From Clostridia bacterium (lineage in GTDB: Bacteria > Bacillota > Clostridia > Oscillospirales > CAG-272): a stretch of 7,428 nucleotides of DNA. The stretch's first letter is position 1; each line of letters opens with the position of its first letter. Of the stretch, positions 1 through 6,845 are shown one piece after another. The position numbers and the translations under genes are program-made. The notes beneath the pieces were generated by a model. The model was not told the origin of the DNA, did no database searches, and saw only the letters and a list, made by a program, of their open reading frames with translations. The stretch is from assembly GCA_024404475.1 (NCBI GenBank), contig JAKSPV010000071.1, positions 1 to 7,428 on the forward strand. Reading direction: 5' to 3'.

Positions 1-406
1 GCTCACGCTGCTCGTCGAGATCGGCGTCTTCGGACTTCTTGTTTTCCTCATCGTTTTGTTCCTGTTTATGCAGTCGCAGAACAGATTCCGCTCCGAGACG
101 AGGCGGCTCGCGTCTTTCTCGGATGAACCCGGGACGGACGCGTTCGCACACTTGCGTGACGCCTCGTCTGCGCTCGGTGCCGGCATCTTCGGTTCGCTGG
201 GCTTCGGACTGTTCGATCACGCGTGGTATAATTACCGTGTTTATCTCATGTTCTGGCTCATTCTCGGGCTCGCCTCGGCGACCGCCCGGACGGGAAGAGC
301 CGCCATGGCACGCCGGCGGGAAGCCGATCTCCCGGCGGAAAACACAACCCGCTCCGCCGCAGTCGATTTCACGACTGCCCCGGGCGGCGATCAGGAAAGG
401 ATGTGA
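1..406 (+). CDS. O-antigen ligase/polymerase-family membrane protein, C-terminal part (5' end outside window)
   Basis: Reading frame open from base 2 to the TGA at 404-406; about 134 residues are visible and the start lies to the left of the window. The first residues, LTLLVEIGVFGLLVFLIVLF, form a membrane helix of the kind that follows the conserved H-x-x-x-L segment in Wzy/WaaL-type polysaccharide polymerases and ligases. A later segment (DHAWYNYRVYLMFWLILGLA) is the typical final helix of clostridial members. The last 45 or so residues are a polar, Arg/Ala-rich tail, presumably cytoplasmic. Proteins of this family join or polymerise lipid-linked sugar units outside the membrane. The next gene starts at or just after this stop codon, so the two are probably in one operon. 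Family assignment rests on the C-terminus only; the catalytic loops are not visible. A start codon inside the window (TTG at 56) is not needed, because the frame is open to the left edge. Confidence 0.72.
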   Translation, partial: LTLLVEIGVFGLLVFLIVLFLFMQSQNRFRSETRRLASFSDEPGTDAFAHLRDASSALGAGIFGSLGFGLFDHAWYNYRVYLMFWLILGLASATARTGRAAMARRREADLPAENTTRSAAVDFTTAPGGDQERM

Positions 407-411
407 ACGGC

Positions 412-939
412 ATGGCCGAGAAAAAAACACGCTTCAACTGGTTTGACGTCCTCTGTATCGTGATCTTCGTCCTTGCCGTTGTGGCAACGGTATGGGCGCT
501 CAACTGGCGTGACAGCGGCCGCGAAGCGGTGACGGAAACGCCCGTGACGCTCCGCTGCGTCGTGAAAGTCGAAGGACTCCGCGACGGCCTCGAAGACGGC
601 CTTGCACGTGGGGATGCGGGCTACCTTGTCGCCGACAGCGGCATGGTCTATCCGTTCGGTACCGTCGTCGGCATCCAGACGGAAAGCAGTTCTTTTGTCA
701 GTACGACGGTCACGAAGACGATGACCGACGAGAACGGTCAGCCGTACGAGGCGCTCGTGCGGAGCGACCTTTCCGGCAGAAACGACGTTTCCGTGACGTT
801 CGAGGTCGGGGCGACGCTTGCCGAGGACGGACGCTATTACGTGGACGGCTGCCTCGTGGCGGTCGGCACCTACATGAAGCTGATGACGCCGCACCTCTGG
901 TGCGAGGGCTACTGCATCAGTGTGTCGGAAGCGAACTGA
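412..939 (+). CDS. Membrane-anchored DUF4330-like protein (first of tandem pair)
   Basis: 175 residues from the ATG at 412. A GTG at 403 overlaps the upstream stop (GTGA), but it would sit only 2 bases from the AGGAAAGG ribosome site at 393-400. The ATG has an 11-base gap and gives the more natural start MAEKKTRFNWFDV, so I prefer it. One N-terminal membrane helix (about residues 12-30) follows a short basic segment, predicting a small cytoplasmic N-terminus and an extracytoplasmic, beta-rich domain. A PFGTV motif lies at 81-85. The protein resembles DUF4330 proteins, which I recall lying beside O-antigen ligase genes in Clostridia; no biochemical function is known to me. It shares layout with the next gene: a helix ending W-x-L-N (28-31), PFGTV at nearly the same position, and a similar C-terminal strand pattern. 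A role in assembly or export of the glycan made by the neighbouring ligase is an inference from position. Confidence 0.78.
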   Translation: MAEKKTRFNWFDVLCIVIFVLAVVATVWALNWRDSGREAVTETPVTLRCVVKVEGLRDGLEDGLARGDAGYLVADSGMVYPFGTVVGIQTESSSFVSTTVTKTMTDENGQPYEALVRSDLSGRNDVSVTFEVGATLAEDGRYYVDGCLVAVGTYMKLMTPHLWCEGYCISVSEAN

Positions 940-952
940 GGAGGTGCGGAAG

Positions 953-1447
953 ATGAAAAAAACGAACACCCGCCGCATCGGAGCGCTCGGCTGGACGCTG
1001 ATCCTCGCCGCGGTACTGCTTGTTTTCGGCGCCGCGTGGCGGCTCAATATTTTGTCGTATTTCGTCCCGAAAGCGGCTCCGGAACTGTCCGAGTACCGCG
1101 TTTCGTTCCGTGTCGCGGACATCAGCGCGACGAGCGCCGATTACTTCGCTGACGGTACCTCGTTCTCGATCGTCGGCAGCGGCGAGCCCTTCGGCACGGT
1201 CAGCGGCAGCGTCGCCGTGACGCCCGCGGAGCATTACGTCGAGATGCCGGACGGCACCTGCTCGCTTGTGTACGATTCCGGCGACCGTATCGATGTCACC
1301 GGCACGTTCCTCGTCAAGGCGTGCGTCAGCGAGGACAAGGGGCTCGTCATGCTGAACGGCACGAAATACCTCGCGCCGAACCAGTCGATCACGCTCTATT
1401 CCGACGTGTACGAGGTCACGATCCTCGTCACCGCGGTGCAGGAGTAA
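953..1447 (+). CDS. Membrane-anchored DUF4330-like protein (second of tandem pair)
   Basis: 164 residues, MKKTNTRRIGALG at the N-terminus. The start at 953 is set by a perfect AGGAGG at 939-944 with an 8-base gap; an in-frame GTG at 920 lies inside the upstream gene without a comparable site. The only gap from the previous gene is 13 bases, and the ribosome site overlaps that gene's stop codon, so the pair is co-transcribed and possibly coupled. A basic N-terminus and one membrane helix (about 12-28) lead to W-R-L-N (29-32), then an extracytoplasmic domain rich in V, T, S and D with PFGTV at 79-83. The end contains MLNGTKYLAPNQSITLYSD, which lines up with the VDGCLVAVGTYMKLMTPH stretch of the first protein. 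The two are most simply explained as diverged tandem duplicates. Last gene of the visible + strand operon; a strong hairpin terminator follows 51 bases after the stop. Exact function unknown. Confidence 0.78.
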   Translation: MKKTNTRRIGALGWTLILAAVLLVFGAAWRLNILSYFVPKAAPELSEYRVSFRVADISATSADYFADGTSFSIVGSGEPFGTVSGSVAVTPAEHYVEMPDGTCSLVYDSGDRIDVTGTFLVKACVSEDKGLVMLNGTKYLAPNQSITLYSDVYEVTILVTAVQE

Positions 1448-1498
1448 AAACACCGGGACGATAAGAGCCGCTTCCTGCCTGATACAATAACGATATAA

Positions 1499-1549
1499 AA
1501 AAACTACCTGCCGAAAAATACGATCACTCGTTTTCGGCAGGTAGTTTTT
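1499..1549. terminator. Bidirectional rho-independent terminator
   Basis: The arms 1499-1517 and 1531-1549 are perfect reverse complements of 19 bp around a 13-base loop (1518-1530). The GC-rich core ACTACCTGCCG is flanked by A and T runs, so the RNA from either strand ends in a U-run. It lies between convergent genes: 51 bases after the DUF4330-like gene on the + strand and 5 bases after the lipoprotein stop on the - strand. It should terminate both operons. Confidence 0.93.
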
Positions 1550-1554
1550 ATTAC

Positions 1555-2127
1555 TCAATCAGCATAGAAGTATTCTGCGTCAGCGCTGAATATTTCCTGC
1601 GTTTCTCCACCGTCAGGCGTGTATGAAATGATCACCTTACCGGCACGGAGCGTCGCGCCGAAAGTGTTTACCACTTTCACCTCGTCTTTGTGGTGCTGGT
1701 TCTGATAGATTTCTCCGTCGTAGAAGGTTTGGATCTCAAAGGTCCCGGCAGATTCTTTCTCATACTCGATACGGAACGTGTTTACAATGGAGTTTTCCTG
1801 GGGAGAGCCCTTCGATCCATAGTAAACCATCTCGATCGTACCTTTGTCGGCGGCTTCGTCAGTCAACCGGACCACGATGGAGTAAATACCGACTTCGTCA
1901 GCGCCTCCGTTGATTTTGGCGATCACGCTGCTCTGCGGCTCGGGCGGCGTTACGGACGGCTCCGTTGTGTTTTCCGCCGAAGAAACAGGATCGGCGGGAC
2001 CGTTCTCCGTCTCGGCGCCGGTCTGGGTCGGATCATTTGACGGATCATCGTCGCATGCGACCAATAAAAACATACATATGACGGCTACTGTCAGGGCTGC
2101 TGTTTTAAGCAATTTTTGTTTAAACAT
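1555..2127 (-). CDS. Putative lipoprotein of unknown function
   Basis: 190 residues. The start at 2127 has AGGAGG at 2133-2138 with a 5-base gap. The N-terminus is a lipoprotein signal: basic MFKQKLLK, a hydrophobic stretch, then the lipobox L22-V23-A24-C25, so the mature protein should be lipid-anchored at Cys25 on the outer face of the membrane. Residues 26 to about 68 are a low-complexity linker rich in D, T, E, P and S, typical of a flexible cell-wall spacer. Residues 69-190 alternate hydrophobic and polar residues in a way that suggests a small beta-sandwich; I recognise no family. The gene is less GC-rich than its neighbours (30 of 60 bases in 1561-1620, against 43 of 60 in 2581-2640 of ruvB), hinting at a different origin or weaker selection. 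No convincing promoter was found in the 98 bases upstream, so it may depend on read-through from ruvB. Confidence 0.8.
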   Translation of the reverse strand: MFKQKLLKTAALTVAVICMFLLVACDDDPSNDPTQTGAETENGPADPVSSAENTTEPSVTPPEPQSSVIAKINGGADEVGIYSIVVRLTDEAADKGTIEMVYYGSKGSPQENSIVNTFRIEYEKESAGTFEIQTFYDGEIYQNQHHKDEVKVVNTFGATLRAGKVIISYTPDGGETQEIFSADAEYFYAD

Positions 2128-2192
2128 AGAGTCCTCCTGCGTTCATGCGTTTTTTTAGGAACGGTTTTCTGCCTTGGAAATATTGATGAACG

Positions 2193-2227
2193 ACACCCGT
2201 CTGTGCCTTTGCCGGCGGGTGTTTTTT
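2193..2227 (+). terminator. Terminator-like hairpin with its T-run on the + strand, next to the ruvB stop
   Basis: ACACCCG (2193-2199) pairs with CGGGTGT (2216-2222) over a 16-base loop and is followed on the + strand by six T (2222-2227). The polarity therefore fits stopping transcription that runs antisense into ruvB. On the - strand the hairpin comes directly after the ruvB stop codon (2226-2228) but is followed by CGTTCATCAATATTT, a poor U-run, so at best it is a leaky terminator or an mRNA 3'-end stabiliser between ruvB and the lipoprotein gene. Confidence 0.5.
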
Positions 2228-3284
2228 ACGTTTCCTCTCCCAGTTCAAGCTGCGTCGCGGGCTTCGGACGGTAGGGCAGACCGAGATGCTCGTAGGCGAG
2301 CCGCGTCGCGCATCTGCCGCGCGGCGTCCGGCTCAGAAATCCGATCTGCATGAGATACGGCTCGTACACGTCCTCGAGCGTGACGGCTTCCTCACCGACC
2401 GTCGCCGCGAGTGTTTCGAGGCCCACGGGGCCGCCGTCGTAGAAGTCGATGATGGTGCGGAGCATCCGCCGGTCGGTGTTGTCAAGCCCGAGCTCGTCGA
2501 TCTCGAGCATCGAAAGTGCCTGTTGTGCGATGGCAAGCGTGATCTCGCCGTCGCCGCGCACCTCCGCAAAGTCGCGTACGCGTTTGAGGAGCCGGTTGGC
2601 GATACGCGGCGTGCCGCGGCTGCGGGACGCGATCTCGAGCGCGCCGTCGTCGTCGATCTTAACGCCGAGGATGCCGGCGGAACGGCGGACGATCGTCGCG
2701 AGCTCGTCCGGCGTGTAGAGTTCGAGCCGGAGCAGAACGCCGAAACGGTCGCGCAGCGGCGTCGTGAGCTGGCCGGCACGCGTCGTTGCGCCGATCAGCG
2801 TGAAGTGCGGCAGCGGCAGCCGGATGCTGCGCGCCGCCGGGCCTTTGCCGATGATGATGTCGAGCGAAAAGTCCTCCATCGCGGGGTAAAGAATCTCCTC
2901 GACCTGCCGCGAGAGCCGGTGGATCTCGTCGATAAAGAGCACGTCGCCCTCGGCGAGGTTGGAGAGCAGCGCCGCGAGGTCGCCCTGCTTCTCGATCGCG
3001 GGGCCGGACGTCACGCGGAAGTTGACGCCCATCTCGTTCGCGATGATCGCGGAGAGCGTCGTTTTGCCGAGCCCGGGAGGGCCGTACAGGAGCACGTGAT
3101 CGAGGCAGTCTCCGCGCTTTTTCGCCGCGGCGATGTAGATCGAGAGGACTTCCTTGGCCTTCTCCTGCCCGATGTATTCGTCCATGCTCGTCGGACGGAG
3201 CGAGTTTTCGTTGTCGGCGTCCTCGCTGGGATTGTAGTCTGCGGAGGCGATGCGGTTTTCAAAATCGAATTCGTCCATATCCAT
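2226..3284 (-). CDS. ruvB: Holliday junction branch migration ATPase RuvB
   Basis: 352 residues, normal for the family with a slightly long acidic N-terminus. RuvB is the hexameric AAA+ motor that, loaded by RuvA, drives branch migration of Holliday junctions during recombinational repair. Visible motifs in order: Walker A GPPGLGKT (68-75), Walker B LFIDEIH (116-122), the RuvA-contacting beta-hairpin region around IIIGKGPAARSIRL (143-156), sensor 1 GATTRAG (165-171), and the arginine-finger region PLRDRFG (176-182). A C-terminal winged-helix domain contains GGPVGLETLA and ends near RTPRGR. All key residues appear intact. The start at 3284 has AGGAGG at 3293-3298, gap 8 bases, overlapping the ruvA stop codon; the second Met (3278) would be too far from it. 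It lies directly behind ruvA with 13 bases between stop and start, as usual. The usual downstream partner in many Firmicutes, queA, is absent here. Confidence 0.98.
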   Translation of the reverse strand: MDMDEFDFENRIASADYNPSEDADNENSLRPTSMDEYIGQEKAKEVLSIYIAAAKKRGDCLDHVLLYGPPGLGKTTLSAIIANEMGVNFRVTSGPAIEKQGDLAALLSNLAEGDVLFIDEIHRLSRQVEEILYPAMEDFSLDIIIGKGPAARSIRLPLPHFTLIGATTRAGQLTTPLRDRFGVLLRLELYTPDELATIVRRSAGILGVKIDDDGALEIASRSRGTPRIANRLLKRVRDFAEVRGDGEITLAIAQQALSMLEIDELGLDNTDRRMLRTIIDFYDGGPVGLETLAATVGEEAVTLEDVYEPYLMQIGFLSRTPRGRCATRLAYEHLGLPYRPKPATQLELGEET

Positions 3285-3297
3285 ATTCGTCTCCTCC

Positions 3298-3945
3298 TTA
3301 TGCCTTGATCAGCGCACCGAGCGCACGGCGGATGATCGTTTCGACGTCGGCGGAAAGGTCGGCGTCTTTCAGTACGGAAGCGACCTCCTGCCGCGAGTAA
3401 CCGAGCACGAGCAGGGCTTCCTGTGCGTCGGAGAGTTTCGAGCGGTCGCCGGATGCGGCCGGCTTTGCGCCGCTCTTCGCGGGGAAGACGTCACCGGCGG
3501 ATGCGGCAGGGTACGCCTTTGCCATTTTTTCTTTCAGTTCGAGGACGACGCGTGCCGCGGTCTTTGCGCCGACGCCCGGCGCGCGGGAGATCGACTTGAC
3601 ATCCTCCGCCGAGATCGCGAGCGCGAGCTTTTCCGGCGTGAAGAGCGACAGAATCGACATCGCGGCCTTCGGACCGACGCCGGATACGGTGATGAGCAGC
3701 TTGAAGCAGTCAAGCTCCGCGGGCGTGGCGAAGCCGAACAGTTCTACGGCGTCCTCGCGTACCGCCATATAGGTGAACACGCGCACCTGGTCGCCGGAGT
3801 AACTGCCGTCCGGCTTCGGCGCGGGCAGGGCGGCGATCGTGTTCGCCGTGACGGTGAGGGCGTAGCCGACACCGCAGCAGTCGATCACGACAGAGCCGGA
3901 AAGCGGGCTCGCGTAAATCAGTTCTCCCGTGAGACAGTAGATCAT
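3298..3945 (-). CDS. ruvA: Holliday junction DNA-binding protein RuvA
   Basis: 215 residues, slightly longer than the roughly 200 usual for the family. RuvA forms tetramers that hold a Holliday junction in a square-planar shape and recruit RuvB. Three domains are visible: an OB fold (about 1-72, including GVGYALTV and TYMAVREDAVELFGF), two helix-hairpin-helix DNA-binding motifs (LLITVSGVGPKAAMSIL at 83-99 and RAPGVGAKTAARVVLELK at 121-138), a flexible Ala/Lys/Gly linker (about 141-170), and the RuvB-binding domain III beginning SDAQEALLVLGYS (172-184). A loop in the OB fold (about 42-51, APKPDGSYSG) appears some six or seven residues longer than in E. coli RuvA as I recall it. The start ATG overlaps the upstream yfhO stop (ATGA, 3942-3945), and AGGAGG at 3953-3958 lies inside the yfhO coding region with a 7-base gap, so translation is probably coupled to yfhO. 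Confidence 0.97.
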   Translation of the reverse strand: MIYCLTGELIYASPLSGSVVIDCCGVGYALTVTANTIAALPAPKPDGSYSGDQVRVFTYMAVREDAVELFGFATPAELDCFKLLITVSGVGPKAAMSILSLFTPEKLALAISAEDVKSISRAPGVGAKTAARVVLELKEKMAKAYPAASAGDVFPAKSGAKPAASGDRSKLSDAQEALLVLGYSRQEVASVLKDADLSADVETIIRRALGALIKA

Positions 3946-6845
3946 ACGTTATCCTCCTCGCCGCCGGAGGTCTCCTCCGGGGCCGTTGTTTCTTTTTCAT
4001 CGCATGCCGCCTTGCCGTCCGGACCGTCCGCCGGGGCTTCGTCCGCCCACGCGAGAACGGGCAGATCGCCCTCGCCTGCCTTGCGGCGGCGGAAGAAATC
4101 GACGGTGCAGAGCGCTGCGAAACCGAGCGTGCCGGCGATCGAGCAGGCACCGCCGATGACGAGGCAGTCGGGAACGTAGCGCAGCTCGAGTTCATGCTCG
4201 CCGGGCGTGAGGTCAAACGACACGAACGCGCTGAGTGCCTTTGTCGTTTCGATCTTCTCGCCGTCGGCGTACACCTTCCAGCCGCTGTCGTACGGCAGCG
4301 TCGTCAGGATCGCTTCGCGGCCCTCTTCGACGTTGATCGTTCCTTTGAAATACGTGCTCGTGTATTCGCTGATCTCGAACTGCGAGGACGAGCCGATCTC
4401 GCGGAGCTGCTCCGTACATGCCGCCTCGTCAAGATAGAAGAACAGGTCGGCGCCCGTGCGGAGGTAGAGATTTTTGTCCTGCAGAACAAGTTTTACTTTG
4501 ATCTGTTCACCGACCTCAAAGCGGCCGATCGGGAAAACGTGGGTGGAATCGGAGCCGCCGGACATCCCGACGGACGCGCCGTTCACGTAGACCTTGCATT
4601 CGCGCGGGTAACCCGACGCCATGTAGAGGAAGAGTTCGTCCTCCGACGTCACCGTGATCTGATACGTGATGCTGCCCTCGGATGCGCCGTCCGAGATGGC
4701 GTACCCGCGGTGATCCACGACGTTCAGAAGCCGGAGTCCCTGGTTCGTCGTCGTATCGATGGTCGCCTTGTGGTAAGGCGCCGGCACCTCGGTGTCCCCG
4801 AGCATGGCGGCGAGCAGGGCGTTCGTCCGCTCGAACGGCGTCAGGTAGCTTTCAAAAACGGAGCGGGTGCCGGTGACCTCGCCGGTCACGGAATCGTAGA
4901 TCGTCTCGTTCTCCTCGTCGAGGAGCCGCACATCCGGGCTGACGCCGAACGCGATCGAGAACGCATAGGGGTTCTCGTAGACGATCAGATCTTTCTTCTC
5001 ATCTTCCTCGTTCGGGAACGTCTTGATCGCGACATAATCTGCGGGCATCGCCGTCTGGCGCTCCGCGATGACGTATTTGATGCCGGTCAGGGCGTCGAGC
5101 GCGATCGTCGAGCCGTTGTACTGCGACACGTGCGAGCGCGAGCGCATCCCCATGTTCCGGAGGAAGCCGATCGCCGAGGCGTTCAGCGTCGATGTCGAAC
5201 CGGAAAGCCCGCGGATGCCGAGCGCCATGTTGTCGTTCGATTTGCGGTGCACGGTCTTCTCAAAACGGTAGAACGACGTGTCGTTTTCGAGAACGTAATC
5301 GACGGCGGGCTGGATGCGTTCCATGAACGTCACGTAGCCCGTGCGCCCGGAGAAGATCACGTCTTTGTCAAGCGCATAGAGATCATACGCGCCGGAGAAT
5401 CCCATCTCCATGATGACGGCGAGCGCGAGAATGGTCGCGCCCGTGCGGTTGATCATCTCATCGCGGTGCGTGACGGCGCGGAGCAGGAGCACGTACAGAA
5501 CGACGAACGCGAGCGACACCCAGACGCCGGGAAAATCCTGAAAGTTGGAAAGATCGAATTTCTGGAGCACGAACAGCACGAGCACCAGCGCCGCGCCGGT
5601 GACGGCCACGCGCCGGTAGCCAATCTCGCGGATGCGCTCCATTGCCTTGAACGCGAGAACGACGAAGAAGAAACAGAGCATGAACGCGTAGCGGAAATTC
5701 AGCCAGTTTGGATTCTGGAGACCGTGCCAGACGATATCCAGCGCCGGGATCGACATAGAGATGACGAAGACGGCGATGAACAGCACCGAAGCGACTTTTT
5801 CACGCGTCCTGATGTGCGGCGCGAAGAAATAGAGCGGCACGAGAAGCAGCGTCAGAGTGCCGGTGAAGAGCATCGGCAGCCCGTCGGGCCGCACGGTGTC
5901 GTACGAGCCGAAGAAGAGCTTGGCGGTGAGATCGAGGAAGTCGGCGTTCGCCTCGAAATCAAAGACCGTTTTCGAGAACGTCGATTTGCCGAACTGGAGC
6001 GACGTGTACGCCGGCAGGATGATGACCGCGGCGATCGCCAGCGCGAGAAGTCCGAGCGCCAGCATCCGGAGCGAGGAGCGGAGAAAGTGATGCTTCTCGC
6101 CGAGAAGATTGCGCTCCGCCTCGCTGCGGCTGAAATACGCGTAGAAGAAATACAGGATGACGTAGATGCACATCATGTATCCGATGTAGAAGTTCGACAG
6201 GATCGCCAGCGCGAGCGACACAACGAAAAGCTTGTATTTCTTTTCGCGGATGACGCTCTCGATGCCGAGCGTCACAAGCGGGAGCAGGATCAGGTTGTCG
6301 ATCCACATCGTGTTGTGCTGCATGACGACGGCGTAGGTGCAGAGCGCGTACATGACGGAGAACATCACCGTCTCGGTGGGACGGCGCTCTCTCGTTTTGT
6401 CTATATAGATGCCGAACGTCAGACCGCACGAGCCCGTTTTGAGGAGGAACATCAGAAGCAGCGCTTCGGTGATATGCGCTTCGGGGAAGAGCAGAACGAG
6501 CCATGAGAACGGGCTCGCGAGATAGTACGCGAAGATGCCCATGAACTCGCCGCTGAGCGTGCGGGAGAACGTATAAACGAGTCCCTCGCCGCCGAGGACG
6601 GCGCGGCGGAGCCCCTGGAAGAAGTAAACATACTGTCCGTTGAGGTCAAGCACGAGGACGGAGCCCTCGCCGAACGGGAAGACACCGCGAACGGCGTAAA
6701 GGAACAACAGGAGCAGTGCCGGCACGAAGAAGCAGAGAAGCAAATAGCGCCGCGGCATAAGATACGCGGTCAGCCGCCCCCACGCCGAGCGTTTTTTGTT
6801 TTGTACGGGAAGCTCTGCCGTCGGCAGAGCGGGAGATTCAGTCAT
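3942..6845 (-). CDS. YfhO-family large membrane protein (putative GT-C type glycosyltransferase)
   Basis: 967 residues. The start at 6845 has GGAGG at 6855-6859, gap 9 bases. After a short cytoplasmic N-terminus come about 12-14 membrane helices up to around residue 480, then an extracytoplasmic region of roughly 400 residues, one final helix (DCLVIGGACSIAGTLGF), and an acidic Asp/Glu/Pro-rich cytoplasmic tail of about 45 residues. Family hallmarks are VLDLNGQY (65-72) with Asp67 in the first external loop, as expected for a GT-C catalytic acid, MWIDNLILLPL (180-190), and near the C-terminus a beta-rich module with PYDSGWKVYADGE followed by LTPGEHELELRYVP. B. subtilis YfhO is implicated in glycosylating lipoteichoic acid with a lipid-linked sugar; the substrate here is unknown. 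The gene overlaps the DUF951 gene by 8 bases and ruvA by 4, so the three are one transcript. No symbol is given because orthology to yfhO itself is not shown. Confidence 0.9.
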   Translation of the reverse strand: MTESPALPTAELPVQNKKRSAWGRLTAYLMPRRYLLLCFFVPALLLLFLYAVRGVFPFGEGSVLVLDLNGQYVYFFQGLRRAVLGGEGLVYTFSRTLSGEFMGIFAYYLASPFSWLVLLFPEAHITEALLLMFLLKTGSCGLTFGIYIDKTRERRPTETVMFSVMYALCTYAVVMQHNTMWIDNLILLPLVTLGIESVIREKKYKLFVVSLALAILSNFYIGYMMCIYVILYFFYAYFSRSEAERNLLGEKHHFLRSSLRMLALGLLALAIAAVIILPAYTSLQFGKSTFSKTVFDFEANADFLDLTAKLFFGSYDTVRPDGLPMLFTGTLTLLLVPLYFFAPHIRTREKVASVLFIAVFVISMSIPALDIVWHGLQNPNWLNFRYAFMLCFFFVVLAFKAMERIREIGYRRVAVTGAALVLVLFVLQKFDLSNFQDFPGVWVSLAFVVLYVLLLRAVTHRDEMINRTGATILALAVIMEMGFSGAYDLYALDKDVIFSGRTGYVTFMERIQPAVDYVLENDTSFYRFEKTVHRKSNDNMALGIRGLSGSTSTLNASAIGFLRNMGMRSRSHVSQYNGSTIALDALTGIKYVIAERQTAMPADYVAIKTFPNEEDEKKDLIVYENPYAFSIAFGVSPDVRLLDEENETIYDSVTGEVTGTRSVFESYLTPFERTNALLAAMLGDTEVPAPYHKATIDTTTNQGLRLLNVVDHRGYAISDGASEGSITYQITVTSEDELFLYMASGYPRECKVYVNGASVGMSGGSDSTHVFPIGRFEVGEQIKVKLVLQDKNLYLRTGADLFFYLDEAACTEQLREIGSSSQFEISEYTSTYFKGTINVEEGREAILTTLPYDSGWKVYADGEKIETTKALSAFVSFDLTPGEHELELRYVPDCLVIGGACSIAGTLGFAALCTVDFFRRRKAGEGDLPVLAWADEAPADGPDGKAACDEKETTAPEETSGGEEDNV
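3964..3980 (-). other. Hairpin immediately upstream of the ruvA ribosome binding site
   Basis: CCGGAGG (3964-3970) and CCTCCGG (3974-3980) are exact reverse complements with a 3-base loop. In the mRNA the hairpin ends 5 bases before the AGGAGG of ruvA (3958-3953). Its CCTCC arm could pair either with the upstream GGAGG, as drawn, or with the ruvA ribosome site, so the two structures would compete. It lies inside the last codons of yfhO, where translating ribosomes would open it. Confidence 0.5.
6812..6830 (-). other. Perfect hairpin just inside the start of the yfhO-family gene
   Basis: GCTCTGCCG (6812-6820) and CGGCAGAGC (6822-6830) are exact reverse complements with one base between, giving an RNA stem of about 8 bp and a 3-base loop. 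In the - strand mRNA it spans +16 to +34 of the coding sequence (residues about 6-12). It is not followed by a U-run, so it is not a terminator. A hairpin at this distance sits at the edge of an initiating ribosome and could tune start-codon use. Confidence 0.55.

Noticed and set aside
391..1122. 243-codon open frame on the - strand opposite the DUF4330-like genes
   Set aside because: His/Arg/Val-rich shadow; the + strand genes have good ribosome sites and N-terminal membrane anchors.
1460..1488. TACAAT at 1483-1488 as a possible -10 for a + strand transcript
   Set aside because: No -35 at the correct distance (GATAAG), and transcription would run straight into the terminator at 1499-1549.
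917..1558. 213-codon open frame on the - strand that runs through the terminator
   Set aside because: It would start inside the terminator region and is Arg/Asp-rich without a motif; a shadow of the second DUF4330-like gene.
2128..2225. Own promoter for the lipoprotein gene
   Set aside because: The - strand of this gap was read for -35/-10 pairs; only isolated A/T-rich words such as CAATAT were found, none with a spaced partner.
2286..3308. 340-codon open frame on the + strand, antisense to ruvB
   Set aside because: Arg/Glu/Val-rich shadow; the opposite frame encodes a complete, motif-perfect RuvB.
3250..4179. 309-codon open frame on the + strand across ruvA
   Set aside because: Shadow of ruvA and the yfhO 3' end, with low-complexity composition and no recognisable domain.
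4194..6506. 770-codon open frame on the + strand, inside the yfhO-family gene
   Set aside because: Its product is an unbroken run of R, E, D, V and H without any fold or motif, the usual shadow of a GC-rich gene on the other strand. The - strand frame has clear membrane helices and family motifs.
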